Positions 29,014 through 37,005 of a stretch of 64,000 nucleotides of DNA are shown piece by piece (position 1 is the first letter of the stretch; every line of letters begins with the position of its first letter). The notes under the pieces were generated by a model that was not told the DNA's origin, ran no database searches, and saw nothing but the letters and a program-made list of their open reading frames with translations. Source of the DNA: Armatimonadota bacterium (GTDB lineage Bacteria; Armatimonadota; HRBIN16); assembly GCA_026003175.1 (NCBI GenBank), contig BPGT01000001.1, forward strand, positions 1,550,001 to 1,614,000, given 5' to 3'. A program made the position numbers and the translations under genes.

Positions 29014-29022
29014 TGGTATAAT
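29014..29022 (+). promoter_or_regulatory. Extended -10 promoter of rtcB
   Basis: TGG-TATAAT is an extended -10 element, 23 bases before the rtcB start and followed by GGGGAGGT. There is no good -35. The same TGG-TATA(A/C)T arrangement precedes the Uma2 gene at 44265, the AbrB operon and rplS. Confidence 0.6.
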
Positions 29023-29045
29023 ATGCAGTTGGGGAGGTGGACAGC

Positions 29046-30515
29046 ATGAGCGAAAAGTGGGAGGGCAAATTAGAGCGCATCGATACCTACCGATGGCGCA
29101 TCCCGAAGGATTATAAGAAAGGCATGCGCGTAGACGGCATCATCTACGCCAGCGCCCAGCTGATAGAGCACATTGTGCAGGACCAATCTCCTGAACAGGT
29201 GGCAAACGTGGCTACGCTGCCGGGTATCCAGAACTACTCCATCGCCATGCCCGACATCCACTGGGGCTACGGTTTTCCCATCGGTGGTGTGGCGGCGATG
29301 GACATCAAAGAGGGCGTAGTGTCACCCGGTGGCGTTGGTTTTGACATTAATTGTGGGGTTCGAATGCTTCGTACCGACCTCACCATCGAAGAGGTGCAAC
29401 CGCGCATCAAGGATCTGGTTGACCAGATTTTCCGCGATGTGCCTGCGGGGTTGAAAGGCGAGGGGTTGATTAAGGTCAACCCGCAGGAGCTGCGCGAAGT
29501 GATGCGCAAGGGCGCAATCTGGATGATTGAACATGGCTACGGCTGGGAAGAGGACCTGGAGCGTAGCGAGCAAAGCACCACCCTTACCGGATTGCTCCCG
29601 CCCGAGCCGTCTAACATCTCCAACCGCGCCATCGAGCGTGGCAAGACGCAGCTGGGCACCCTGGGCGGCGGCAACCACTTCCTGGAGATACAAGTGGTGG
29701 ATGAGATATACGATGCCAAAGTGGCTGAGGTCTTCGGCATCACGCAGGTTGGGCAGATTACGGTGATGATTCACACCGGCTCGCGCGGTTTCGGACACCA
29801 GACCTGTGATGACTATCTGGACGTGATGCAGAAGGCGCAGAAGAAGTACGGCATCGAACTGCCCGACCGCCAGCTTGCCTGTGCGCCCATCACTTCCGAA
29901 GAGGGTGAGGACTACCTGACGGCGATGGCGTGCGCGGCGAACTTCGCCTGGGCGAACCGTCAGGCGATTGCACATTGGGTACGGCAGGCGTTCGCAAAGG
30001 TGTTCGGCAGTAAACCGCAGGATCTGGGCATGCACCAGATATACGACGTAGCGCACAACATCGCCAAGATCGAGGAGCACGAGGTAAACGGCAAAGTCAA
30101 ATCGGTATGTGTGCATCGCAAAGGAGCCACCCGTGCCTTCGGTCCCGGACATCCCGCCGTGCCGGAGGTGTATCGCCAAGTGGGTCAACCGGTGCTGATC
30201 CCGGGCGATATGGGACGCTACTCCTTCATCCTGGTAGGCACGGTAACGGCGATGCGCGAGACCTTCGGCTCCACCTGCCACGGTGCTGGGCGCATGATGA
30301 GTCGACACGGTGCGATGCGGGAGGCGCAGGGACGCAATATCGCGCAGGAGCTGGCGGAAAAAGGCATTTACGTACGCGCCCAGAACAAGGGCACGCTTGC
30401 CGAGGAAGCCTCATACGCTTATAAGGATGTGGCGAACGTGGTGGACGTGTGCGAGGGCGTGGGCATCTCGCGCAAGGTCGCCCGCATGCGCCCGATTGGG
30501 GTGGTGAAGGGATAG
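29046..30515 (+). CDS. rtcB: RNA-splicing ligase RtcB
   Basis: RtcB is a Mn2+/GTP-dependent ligase joining RNA 2',3'-cyclic phosphate and 5'-OH ends, used in RNA repair. The family blocks are all present: PDIHWGYGFPIGGVAAMD, GGVGFDINCGVRM (metal Cys), GGGNHFLEIQ, HTGSRGFGHQ, the VAHNIAKIEEH histidines, the CVHRKGATRAF guanylation-pocket region, and the guanylate-acceptor His in TCHGAGR. ATG 29046 is preferred over the in-frame GTG 29037 because GGGGAGG is well placed for it. Length 489 matches the family. There is no archease or RtcA neighbour. Confidence 0.96.
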   Translation: MSEKWEGKLERIDTYRWRIPKDYKKGMRVDGIIYASAQLIEHIVQDQSPEQVANVATLPGIQNYSIAMPDIHWGYGFPIGGVAAMDIKEGVVSPGGVGFDINCGVRMLRTDLTIEEVQPRIKDLVDQIFRDVPAGLKGEGLIKVNPQELREVMRKGAIWMIEHGYGWEEDLERSEQSTTLTGLLPPEPSNISNRAIERGKTQLGTLGGGNHFLEIQVVDEIYDAKVAEVFGITQVGQITVMIHTGSRGFGHQTCDDYLDVMQKAQKKYGIELPDRQLACAPITSEEGEDYLTAMACAANFAWANRQAIAHWVRQAFAKVFGSKPQDLGMHQIYDVAHNIAKIEEHEVNGKVKSVCVHRKGATRAFGPGHPAVPEVYRQVGQPVLIPGDMGRYSFILVGTVTAMRETFGSTCHGAGRMMSRHGAMREAQGRNIAQELAEKGIYVRAQNKGTLAEEASYAYKDVANVVDVCEGVGISRKVARMRPIGVVKG

Positions 30516-30613
30516 GGCTCTCCATCCTTGTGAGCAGAAGAGGGTGTGAAGCCGATGGTGGCTCCTGTTCCCCAAAGCAGCCGTTGAGGCTTCTTGGCGG
30601 GGGCGAGGCGTGA

Positions 30614-30766
30614 TAGAATGCCGGTGATATCGAAGAGGCGACCAATGCCCTCTTGTATCACGCCACCCCTGCCGAGGAAGGTATTTGAAACAGCCATGTG
30701 CTGTGCAGGAAAATCTTCACTCGCCGAGAACCTCCAACCGCAATAGATGAAAGGAGGTTCTTTTTC
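30614..30766 (+). promoter_or_regulatory. Structured leader with terminator-like, SD-sequestering hairpin
   Basis: An extended -10 (TGA-TAGAAT, -10 at 30614-30619) would start a leader of about 143 bases. Hairpin 1 pairs GTGATA (30624-30629) with TATCAC (30656-30661) and AAGAGG with CCTCTT inside it. Hairpin 2 pairs ACAGC/GCTGT (30690-30704). Hairpin 3 pairs AGAACCTCC (30727-30735) perfectly with GGAGGTTCT (30753-30761) and runs into TTCTTTTTC, a terminator shape ending 3 bases before the ATG. Its 3' arm is the gene's Shine-Dalgarno. It is probably a cis-regulatory RNA; the ligand or protein is unknown. Confidence 0.55.
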
Positions 30767-30768
30767 AT

Positions 30769-33096
30769 ATGATAGCGATTTGCCTGCTTGGTGTGGTGCT
30801 GGCGACGGCTCCCGTGAACGCTGCTTCACAGGTGACTCTGGTGCGAAACGGTAACGCGCGGGCGGTGATCGTTGCACCAGCCAATGCACAGGGTGACCTC
30901 GCCGCAGCCATTAGTGACTTACAGGCGTACATCCAGAAAATGTCCGGTGCGCGTCTACTTGTGGTCACAGAGCCGCCCGCGAATCGCGCGGCTATCGTGT
31001 TACGTGTGGGTGTGCAAGGGCTGTCGGAAGTGGGGTATCGCCTGCGTACGGAAGACAACTATCTCTATATCGAGGGGGCGACCGAAGCGGGCGTGGTGAA
31101 CGGCATCTACGGCTTGCTGGAAGACCATCTGGGCGTGCACTGGTATATCCCGGGCGATCTGGGCGAGTATGTGCCGCGTCGGAAAACTGTCACCCTGCCT
31201 GCACTGAACGAAACACGCGAGCCTGCCATCCCCAGCGTCACCGGCTTCGGCGGCTACCAGGCGGACCCACCCAGAGGTGCGGAGTGGAAGCGACGCAACC
31301 GGCTATCCGGTTTTCAACCCTACTGGCACAGCCACAACTGGGAAGGTATTATCCCGACGAAGGAGGCGGAACGGCATCCCGAGTGGTTCGCGCTCATCGA
31401 CGGGCAACGCAAATGGCAGCTGTGCACCACCCATCCCGATGTCATTCATATCGCCATCCAGAGGGTGCTGGACTATTTCGAGAAGAATCCGCAGGCGAAA
31501 ACCTTCTCCCTGTCGCCCAACGACTTCGGCAAGTTTTGCCAGTGCGACCGTTGTCGCGCGCTGGACAGAGAACTGGGGGTAGACCCCTTCGCCCCCGGCG
31601 GGCAGTTTACCGACCGCCTGCTGGTGTTCTTCAACCAGATTGCGGAAGCGGTGGCGAAGCGTTACCCCGATAAGATTCTCTGCTTTTACGCCTACCTCAC
31701 GCACACCGACCCGCCCCAGAAGGTGAAGCCGCATCCCAATCTAATGCCGGTGATTTGCCACACGCCCTGGGAGTTCTGTCATGCTCACCCCATCACCGCT
31801 GACTGCGCCCCGTGCAAGCGGTTTCGGCAGATTGTGCTGCGCTGGCGTGAGCTGTGCCCGCACGTCGGCATTTACGACTACTATGGGCACTGGCAGTGGT
31901 TCGGGCAATGGCCTCTGGTGCATACGCTGAAGGTGGACATTCCCTTCTACGCGAAGGTGGGCATCGAACACCTGAACAGCGAAACGCATGACGACTGGTG
32001 GACACAGCCATTGAACATCTTCGCGGCGGTAAAGCTGGTGTGGAACCCGCAGGTCGATACCGATGCGCTGATTCGCCAGTTTTGCCAGTACCTCTTCGCC
32101 GACTCCGCCGAACCGGTATACCGTTACTTCACCCTGTATGAGACCCTGATGGCGAACATGCCGCTGGAGGCGAAAAACCACGAGGACTGGTGGGTTTACC
32201 CCTCGGCGGAGGCGATGGAGCAGGGGCGCCAGCTGCTGGAGGAGGCGTTCAAGAAGGCGCGTTCGGAGGCGGTGAAACAACGTGTGCGTAAGCTGCAAAT
32301 CGGACATCGTGTCTACACCGTGCAATGGCAAGCGGCAACTGCCCGACGCGCTGGCGATTTTATGCGTGCCCGCGAGGCAGACGTGCAGTTCGCTCAGATG
32401 GTGCAGGAGCTGCAAAACAGCGGTCAGCACGACATCATCGATATGTGGCTGGCGCGGCACGAGTCGCAGGAGCGCGGCAGCGAGGCACAGGCGTACGTAG
32501 AACTGCTGGCAAGCGCGGGCTATGCCACCACGCAGGCGCGAGAACAGGCATGGCGCGAGGCGCAAACGGAGGGGGCAGCGTTCGCCCGCAAGCTGGGCTT
32601 CATCACCGAATGGCAGGTAGTGGGACCCTTCCGCTGCTACCCCGGCGAGCTGGGCAAGGCGGACATTCCGGTGGATACGGTAAACCTGTCGCAGAGGTTT
32701 TCCACGCTGTCCGGGGAGGCGAGCTGGCAACAGGTCAGCGTGAATCATCCCTTTGGATTGCTGGACCTGCGCAGTCTGTTCTCCAGCGACCCCTGGATGA
32801 GTGCTTACGCCGCCTGTTGGGTGAAACTACCCGGTCCCACCGCTATCAGCCTGCGAGTGGGCAGTAACGACGGCGCGGCGGTATGGCTGGACGGCAAGCC
32901 CATTCTGGTGGCAGACGTGCCGCGTGGGTTTCAGCCCGACCAGGACCGCGTTTCGGTAGCCAGCGGCGGGGAAGTATGGCACCTGATAGTGGTTAAAGTC
33001 ATTAATCATGGCAACCTGTGGCACCTGGCTGTGCGCTTCACCGACCTCGTAGGGCGTCCTCTGCAGATACCCGTTCGTGCCACGCCGCCAGAGTGA
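30769..33096 (+). CDS. Secreted DUF4838 domain protein, probable glycan-active enzyme
   Basis: A short signal peptide (about residues 1-19) is followed by a glycosidase-type N-terminal beta/alpha domain (residues 25-130, ending GIYGLLEDHLGVHWY, as in alpha-glucuronidases and hexosaminidases). The DUF4838 TIM-barrel-like domain (about 170-440) has the WFALIDGQR, CQCDRCRALD cysteine cluster and NIFAAVKLVWNP motifs. A C-terminal PA14/jelly-roll-like part has GSNDGAAVWLDGKP. The reaction is not established. It sits behind a structured leader and about 130 bases ahead of an ABC importer. Confidence 0.85.
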   Translation: MIAICLLGVVLATAPVNAASQVTLVRNGNARAVIVAPANAQGDLAAAISDLQAYIQKMSGARLLVVTEPPANRAAIVLRVGVQGLSEVGYRLRTEDNYLYIEGATEAGVVNGIYGLLEDHLGVHWYIPGDLGEYVPRRKTVTLPALNETREPAIPSVTGFGGYQADPPRGAEWKRRNRLSGFQPYWHSHNWEGIIPTKEAERHPEWFALIDGQRKWQLCTTHPDVIHIAIQRVLDYFEKNPQAKTFSLSPNDFGKFCQCDRCRALDRELGVDPFAPGGQFTDRLLVFFNQIAEAVAKRYPDKILCFYAYLTHTDPPQKVKPHPNLMPVICHTPWEFCHAHPITADCAPCKRFRQIVLRWRELCPHVGIYDYYGHWQWFGQWPLVHTLKVDIPFYAKVGIEHLNSETHDDWWTQPLNIFAAVKLVWNPQVDTDALIRQFCQYLFADSAEPVYRYFTLYETLMANMPLEAKNHEDWWVYPSAEAMEQGRQLLEEAFKKARSEAVKQRVRKLQIGHRVYTVQWQAATARRAGDFMRAREADVQFAQMVQELQNSGQHDIIDMWLARHESQERGSEAQAYVELLASAGYATTQAREQAWREAQTEGAAFARKLGFITEWQVVGPFRCYPGELGKADIPVDTVNLSQRFSTLSGEASWQQVSVNHPFGLLDLRSLFSSDPWMSAYAACWVKLPGPTAISLRVGSNDGAAVWLDGKPILVADVPRGFQPDQDRVSVASGGEVWHLIVVKVINHGNLWHLAVRFTDLVGRPLQIPVRATPPE

Positions 33097-33226
33097 TTAG
33101 AGGTTTAACCATCCACCAGGTGATGAGGCAGGCATCGCCTTGCCGATGCTTTGCCTGTTCATGCCCCCTCCTGCTTGTGTATAATATGAGAGGGGCGTGT
33201 CAACAGCTTGCAAGGAACCTTTACCG

Positions 33227-34951
33227 ATGCACTTCTTGAAATCGCCGATTTACGATCTCAAACAAACTACCCGGGAATTTCGGTGGAGCGACGCCTTTGT
33301 TTTGTTGACCATTACAGCGTTACTCTACACGGGGGTACATTTCGGTTTCCATGCCCCCGAAGTGGTGAAGGGTCCAGGCATTGTCTTGGAGCCTTCTGCG
33401 CTGCCGTACTATGCATTGCGCTCGGTACTGCGGATGAGTGCGGCGTATCTGCTCTCGCTGACGTTTACGCTGGTATACGGTTACGCGGCGGCACGCAGTC
33501 GGCGGGCAGAGCAGATTCTGCTGCCTACCCTGGATGTTTTACAGAGCGTGCCGATACTCTCTTTCCTGCCGGTGGTGTTGCTGGGGCTGAGCGCCATCAT
33601 GCACGAGCGACTGGCTGCGGAACTGGCGTCCGTTGTGCTCATCTTCACCAGTCAGGTGTGGAACATGACCTTCTCGTGGTACCAGTCGTTGACCACGCTG
33701 CCGCGGGACCTGCGCGAGGCGGCAGATGTGTTTCGCATGAACTGGTGGCTGCGCATGTGCAAGATGGAGCTGCCCTTCGGTGCGATAGGGCTAGTCTGGA
33801 ACAGCATGATGAGCTGGGCAGGGGGCTGGTTCTTCCTGATGGCGGCGGAGATATTCACCGTCGGCGAGCGCGATTACCGTCTGCCCGGCCTAGGAGCGTA
33901 CCTGAGCGAGGCTTCTCACCAAGGCAACATCACCGCCATTTTGTGGGGACTGGGCACGCTGGTGCTGGTGATTGTGCTGCTCGACCAGCTGGTGTGGCGA
34001 CCACTGGTTGCCTGGAGTGAGAAGTTCAAGCTGGAGATGATCGAGCAGGAGACACACGCCAGCTCGTGGTTCTATGATATTTTGCGCACTTCAAAGCTAT
34101 CGGAGCGAGTGTCGGCTTTCTGGAAACGCATAGGGGAGCGCGTCGATGCGTGGACATTGCGCGTGTGGCCGTTCCGCTCAGAATATGTCTCTGCGCATCC
34201 CGAGCGCGAGGATGTCGCCTGGCGGCTTTTTTTCCTCATCATGCTGCTGCTGGTTGGCTATGGCACGTTGCGCGCTTTGCATCTGCTGACTCAGGTGCAG
34301 CTGTTGCAATGGCTGGACATCCTGCGGGGCGTATTCATGACCGCGCTGCGCGTGTTTGTCGCGCTGGCTATTGCGTTCGGCTGGACGGTTCCGCTGGGGG
34401 TGTATATCGGCATGAACGCCCGCCTAGCAGCATGGTTGCAGCCGCTGGTGCAGATTGCCGCCTCCATTCCTGCCACTGCTCTGTTTCCGGTGTTCGTGCT
34501 GATGCTGCTGAAACTGCCCGGGGGATTGAACATAGCAGCCATCCTGTTGATGCTAACCGGCACGCAGTGGTATCTTCTATTTAACGTGATCGCGGGTACC
34601 ATGGCTATCCCGCAAGAATTGCGGTTCACCGTGACCCTGCTGGGGCTCAACCGCTGGCAGCGGTGGAGGGTGTTGATACTGCCAGCGCTGTTTCCGTATC
34701 TGATTACCGGCGCGATTACCGCTAGCGGCGGCGCATGGAACGCCAGCATCGTCGCAGAATATGTGGAGTTTGGGGGAAAGACACTGCGGGTCAACGGTCT
34801 GGGAGACCTGATTGCATACAGTACCGCACAGGGCGACTTCCCTCTGCTGCTAGCTTCTACATTAACCATGATTCTGGCCGTGGTGCTCGTAAACCGCTTA
34901 CTCTGGAGACGGTTGTATCGGATCGCCGCATCACGCTATCGGATGGAGTGA
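33227..34951 (+). CDS. ABC transporter permease, two fused NitT/TauT-type domains
   Basis: Two BPD-type permease domains are fused in 574 residues: the first near 60-270 (EAA-like loop REAADVFRMNWWLRMCKMELP, cited in part) and the second near 355-565 (second EAA loop LLGLNRWQRWRVLILPAL). Each has about six membrane helices, so one polypeptide supplies the whole channel. This layout is known for some nitrate/sulfonate/taurine-class importers. A TATAAT sits at 33180-33185. ATG 33227 is chosen after AAGGA; GTG 33197 is an alternative. No substrate-binding protein is encoded nearby. Confidence 0.88.
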   Translation: MHFLKSPIYDLKQTTREFRWSDAFVLLTITALLYTGVHFGFHAPEVVKGPGIVLEPSALPYYALRSVLRMSAAYLLSLTFTLVYGYAAARSRRAEQILLPTLDVLQSVPILSFLPVVLLGLSAIMHERLAAELASVVLIFTSQVWNMTFSWYQSLTTLPRDLREAADVFRMNWWLRMCKMELPFGAIGLVWNSMMSWAGGWFFLMAAEIFTVGERDYRLPGLGAYLSEASHQGNITAILWGLGTLVLVIVLLDQLVWRPLVAWSEKFKLEMIEQETHASSWFYDILRTSKLSERVSAFWKRIGERVDAWTLRVWPFRSEYVSAHPEREDVAWRLFFLIMLLLVGYGTLRALHLLTQVQLLQWLDILRGVFMTALRVFVALAIAFGWTVPLGVYIGMNARLAAWLQPLVQIAASIPATALFPVFVLMLLKLPGGLNIAAILLMLTGTQWYLLFNVIAGTMAIPQELRFTVTLLGLNRWQRWRVLILPALFPYLITGAITASGGAWNASIVAEYVEFGGKTLRVNGLGDLIAYSTAQGDFPLLLASTLTMILAVVLVNRLLWRRLYRIAASRYRME

Positions 34952-34954
34952 AAG

Positions 34955-36262
34955 ATGAACAACGGGCAGGTACTTGTTGAACTGGAGCATGTGAGCCAGG
35001 TATACGCTACCGGCAGGAAACGGTTTTATGCTGTTCAGGACATCAACCTGAGCATTGGAGAAGGGGAGTTTGTGTGCTTACTGGGACCGTCGGGCTGCGG
35101 CAAAAGCACGCTATTGCGCCTCATCACCGGTTTGCAACGCCCCACCGAAGGAGTTGTCCGTTATCGGGGGCAGGAGCTGCGCGGGGTGAACCCGTACGCC
35201 AGCATTGTGTTTCAGACCTTTGCGCTCTTTCCATGGCTGTCGGTGCAGGAGAACGTAGAGGTCGCACTGAAGGCGAGGGGAGTTCCGCCCAAAATCCGCA
35301 CCGCACGCGCCCTGGACCTGCTGGACCGGGTGGGTCTGGACGGTTTTGAAAACGCCTATCCACGTGAACTGTCCGGTGGGATGCGCCAGAAGGTAGGCTT
35401 CGCCCGCGCGATGGCGGTGGAACCGGAACTGCTATGTCTGGATGAGCCGTTCTCCGCGCTAGATGTGCTGAGCTCGGAGGCGTTGCGAGGGGAGCTGATG
35501 GAGCTATGGCTGGACGGCAAAATCCCTACCAAGACCATCCTGATGGTGACGCACAACATCGAGGAGGCAGCGGAGATGGCAGACCGCCTCGTCATCATGG
35601 GTACATCCCCGGGACGAGTCATCGCGGAGGTGAACGTCGACCTGCCACATCCCCGACACCGCAAAACGCCGCAGTTCCTCAAGCTGATTGACCAGATTTA
35701 CGCCATCCTCGCCGGACAGACTCAACCCGAACCTGTAGAGATGGGAACCGCTCCGGGCAAGCCGGGTGTGACTCGCTGGCTGCCGCAGATACAGATCAGC
35801 GACCTGGTGGGCTTGCTGGAGCACCTGGCCGAGTCTTCCCAGCCCACCTACGACATCTACCAGCTCACGGAGGAGTTTGGCGCGGACTCCGACCTGGTGC
35901 TGCGCCTGATTGACACCGCAGAACTACTGGGCTTCGTGCGCGTGGGGCAGGGCGACGTGATGCTCACTCCGCTGGGTGAGACCTTCAGCGAGGCAAGCAT
36001 CCTCACGCGCAAGGAGATTTTCTCCACGCGCATCCGCCGATTGCCCATTTTCCAGTGGTTGATTAACATGCTGCATTTGGCGGAAAACCAGAGCCTGAAG
36101 CGCGATTTCGTGCGCGCTGCCATCGAGCTGGAGCTGCCCGCTGCCGAAGCGGAAAAGCAGCTCAACACCATCATTGAGTGGGGGCGTTACGGCGAGCTCA
36201 TCGCCTACGACGACGAGACCGAGACGCTGATGCTGGAACCGCTGGCAGGGGCAGCAGCATAG
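34955..36262 (+). CDS. ABC transporter ATPase with C-terminal AAA-associated domain
   Basis: The ATPase (residues about 7-250) has Walker A LLGPSGCGKST, the Q-loop FQTFALFPW, signature LSGGMRQ, Walker B LLCLDEPFSALD and the H-loop VTHN, as in nitrate/taurine importers. A roughly 150-residue C-terminal extension (about 280-430) matches the AAA-associated domain found on this ATPase class; it has a winged-helix look and may sense cell state. It starts 3 bases after the permease stop, so they form one operon. Together the two genes make a complete importer minus the binding protein. Confidence 0.9.
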   Translation: MNNGQVLVELEHVSQVYATGRKRFYAVQDINLSIGEGEFVCLLGPSGCGKSTLLRLITGLQRPTEGVVRYRGQELRGVNPYASIVFQTFALFPWLSVQENVEVALKARGVPPKIRTARALDLLDRVGLDGFENAYPRELSGGMRQKVGFARAMAVEPELLCLDEPFSALDVLSSEALRGELMELWLDGKIPTKTILMVTHNIEEAAEMADRLVIMGTSPGRVIAEVNVDLPHPRHRKTPQFLKLIDQIYAILAGQTQPEPVEMGTAPGKPGVTRWLPQIQISDLVGLLEHLAESSQPTYDIYQLTEEFGADSDLVLRLIDTAELLGFVRVGQGDVMLTPLGETFSEASILTRKEIFSTRIRRLPIFQWLINMLHLAENQSLKRDFVRAAIELELPAAEAEKQLNTIIEWGRYGELIAYDDETETLMLEPLAGAAA

Positions 36263-36320
36263 CCACGCAGAGCCTTGCCGGGGAGAGCGAGGCTCCCGCC
36301 AAGCCGTTGGTGTTGGAACC

Positions 36321-36826
36321 TAACCCCCCTGCCCCCCTTCCCTACGAGGGAAGGGGGTGTCCGGCGCGCGGCTCCCCTCTCCTCGCAGGAGAGGGGATGG
36401 GGGAGAGGTCAAAGTTTGGTAACCTAACCCCCCTGCCCCCTTCCCTACGAGGGAAGGGGGTGTCCGGCGCGCGGCTCCCCTCTCCTCGCAGGAGAGGGGA
36501 TGGGGGAGAGGTCAAAGTTTGGTAACCTACCCCCCCTGCCCCCCTTCCCTACGAGGGAAGGGGGTGTCCGGCGCGCGGCTCCCCTCTCCTCGCAGGAGAG
36601 GGGATGGGGGAGAGGTCAAAGTTTGGTAACCTACCCCCCCTGCCCCCCTTCCCTACGAGGGAAGGGGGTGTCCGGCGCGCGGCTCCCCTCTCCTCGCAGG
36701 AGAGGGGATGGGGGAGAGGTCAAAGTTTGGTAACCTAACCCCCCTGCCCCCCTTCCCTACGAGGGAAGGGGGTGTCCGGCGCGCGGCTCCCCTCTCCTCG
36801 CAGGAGAGGGGACGGGGGAGAGGTTG
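36321..36826. repeat. Five tandem copies of a 104-bp double-hairpin repeat
   Basis: Units start at 36321, 36425, 36528, 36632 and 36736 (104, 103, 104, 104 bp and a shorter last copy) and are nearly identical, differing in C-run length and a few bases. Each holds two GC-rich palindromes, CCCCCTTCCCTxxGAGGG-type and CCCCTCTCCT-CGC-AGGAGAGGGG, separated by TGTCCGGCGCGCGG, with a GGTCAAAGTTTGGTAA joint. There is no variable spacer. The same double hairpin forms the core of the MITE at 47030. The 180 bases between the array and the GH116 stop hold nothing I recognise. Confidence 0.95.
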
Positions 36827-37005
36827 ACTAACCAGGCATCGCGGCAGTGATGAGGAACATGTCGGCATCAGTGGTCAGCAACAACCTGGTTGACCTGTTC
36901 GGGGGTTGCGGTATCAGCTTGGCTGTTGATGGGCGTTCTGGCTGGGCTAGGGACGGGTTCGCATAGTCTACAGGCGTTTCCAGAAGCAACAAGCGTGCGT
37001 ATCGG

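Noticed and set aside
29322-30308. 328-codon open frame antisense to rtcB
   Set aside because: rtcB is a fully conserved gene; the antisense frame is a GC-rich shadow.
36321-36826. Possible CRISPR array
   Set aside because: The period is 104 bp and the whole unit is conserved; there are no short repeats with unique spacers and no cas genes.
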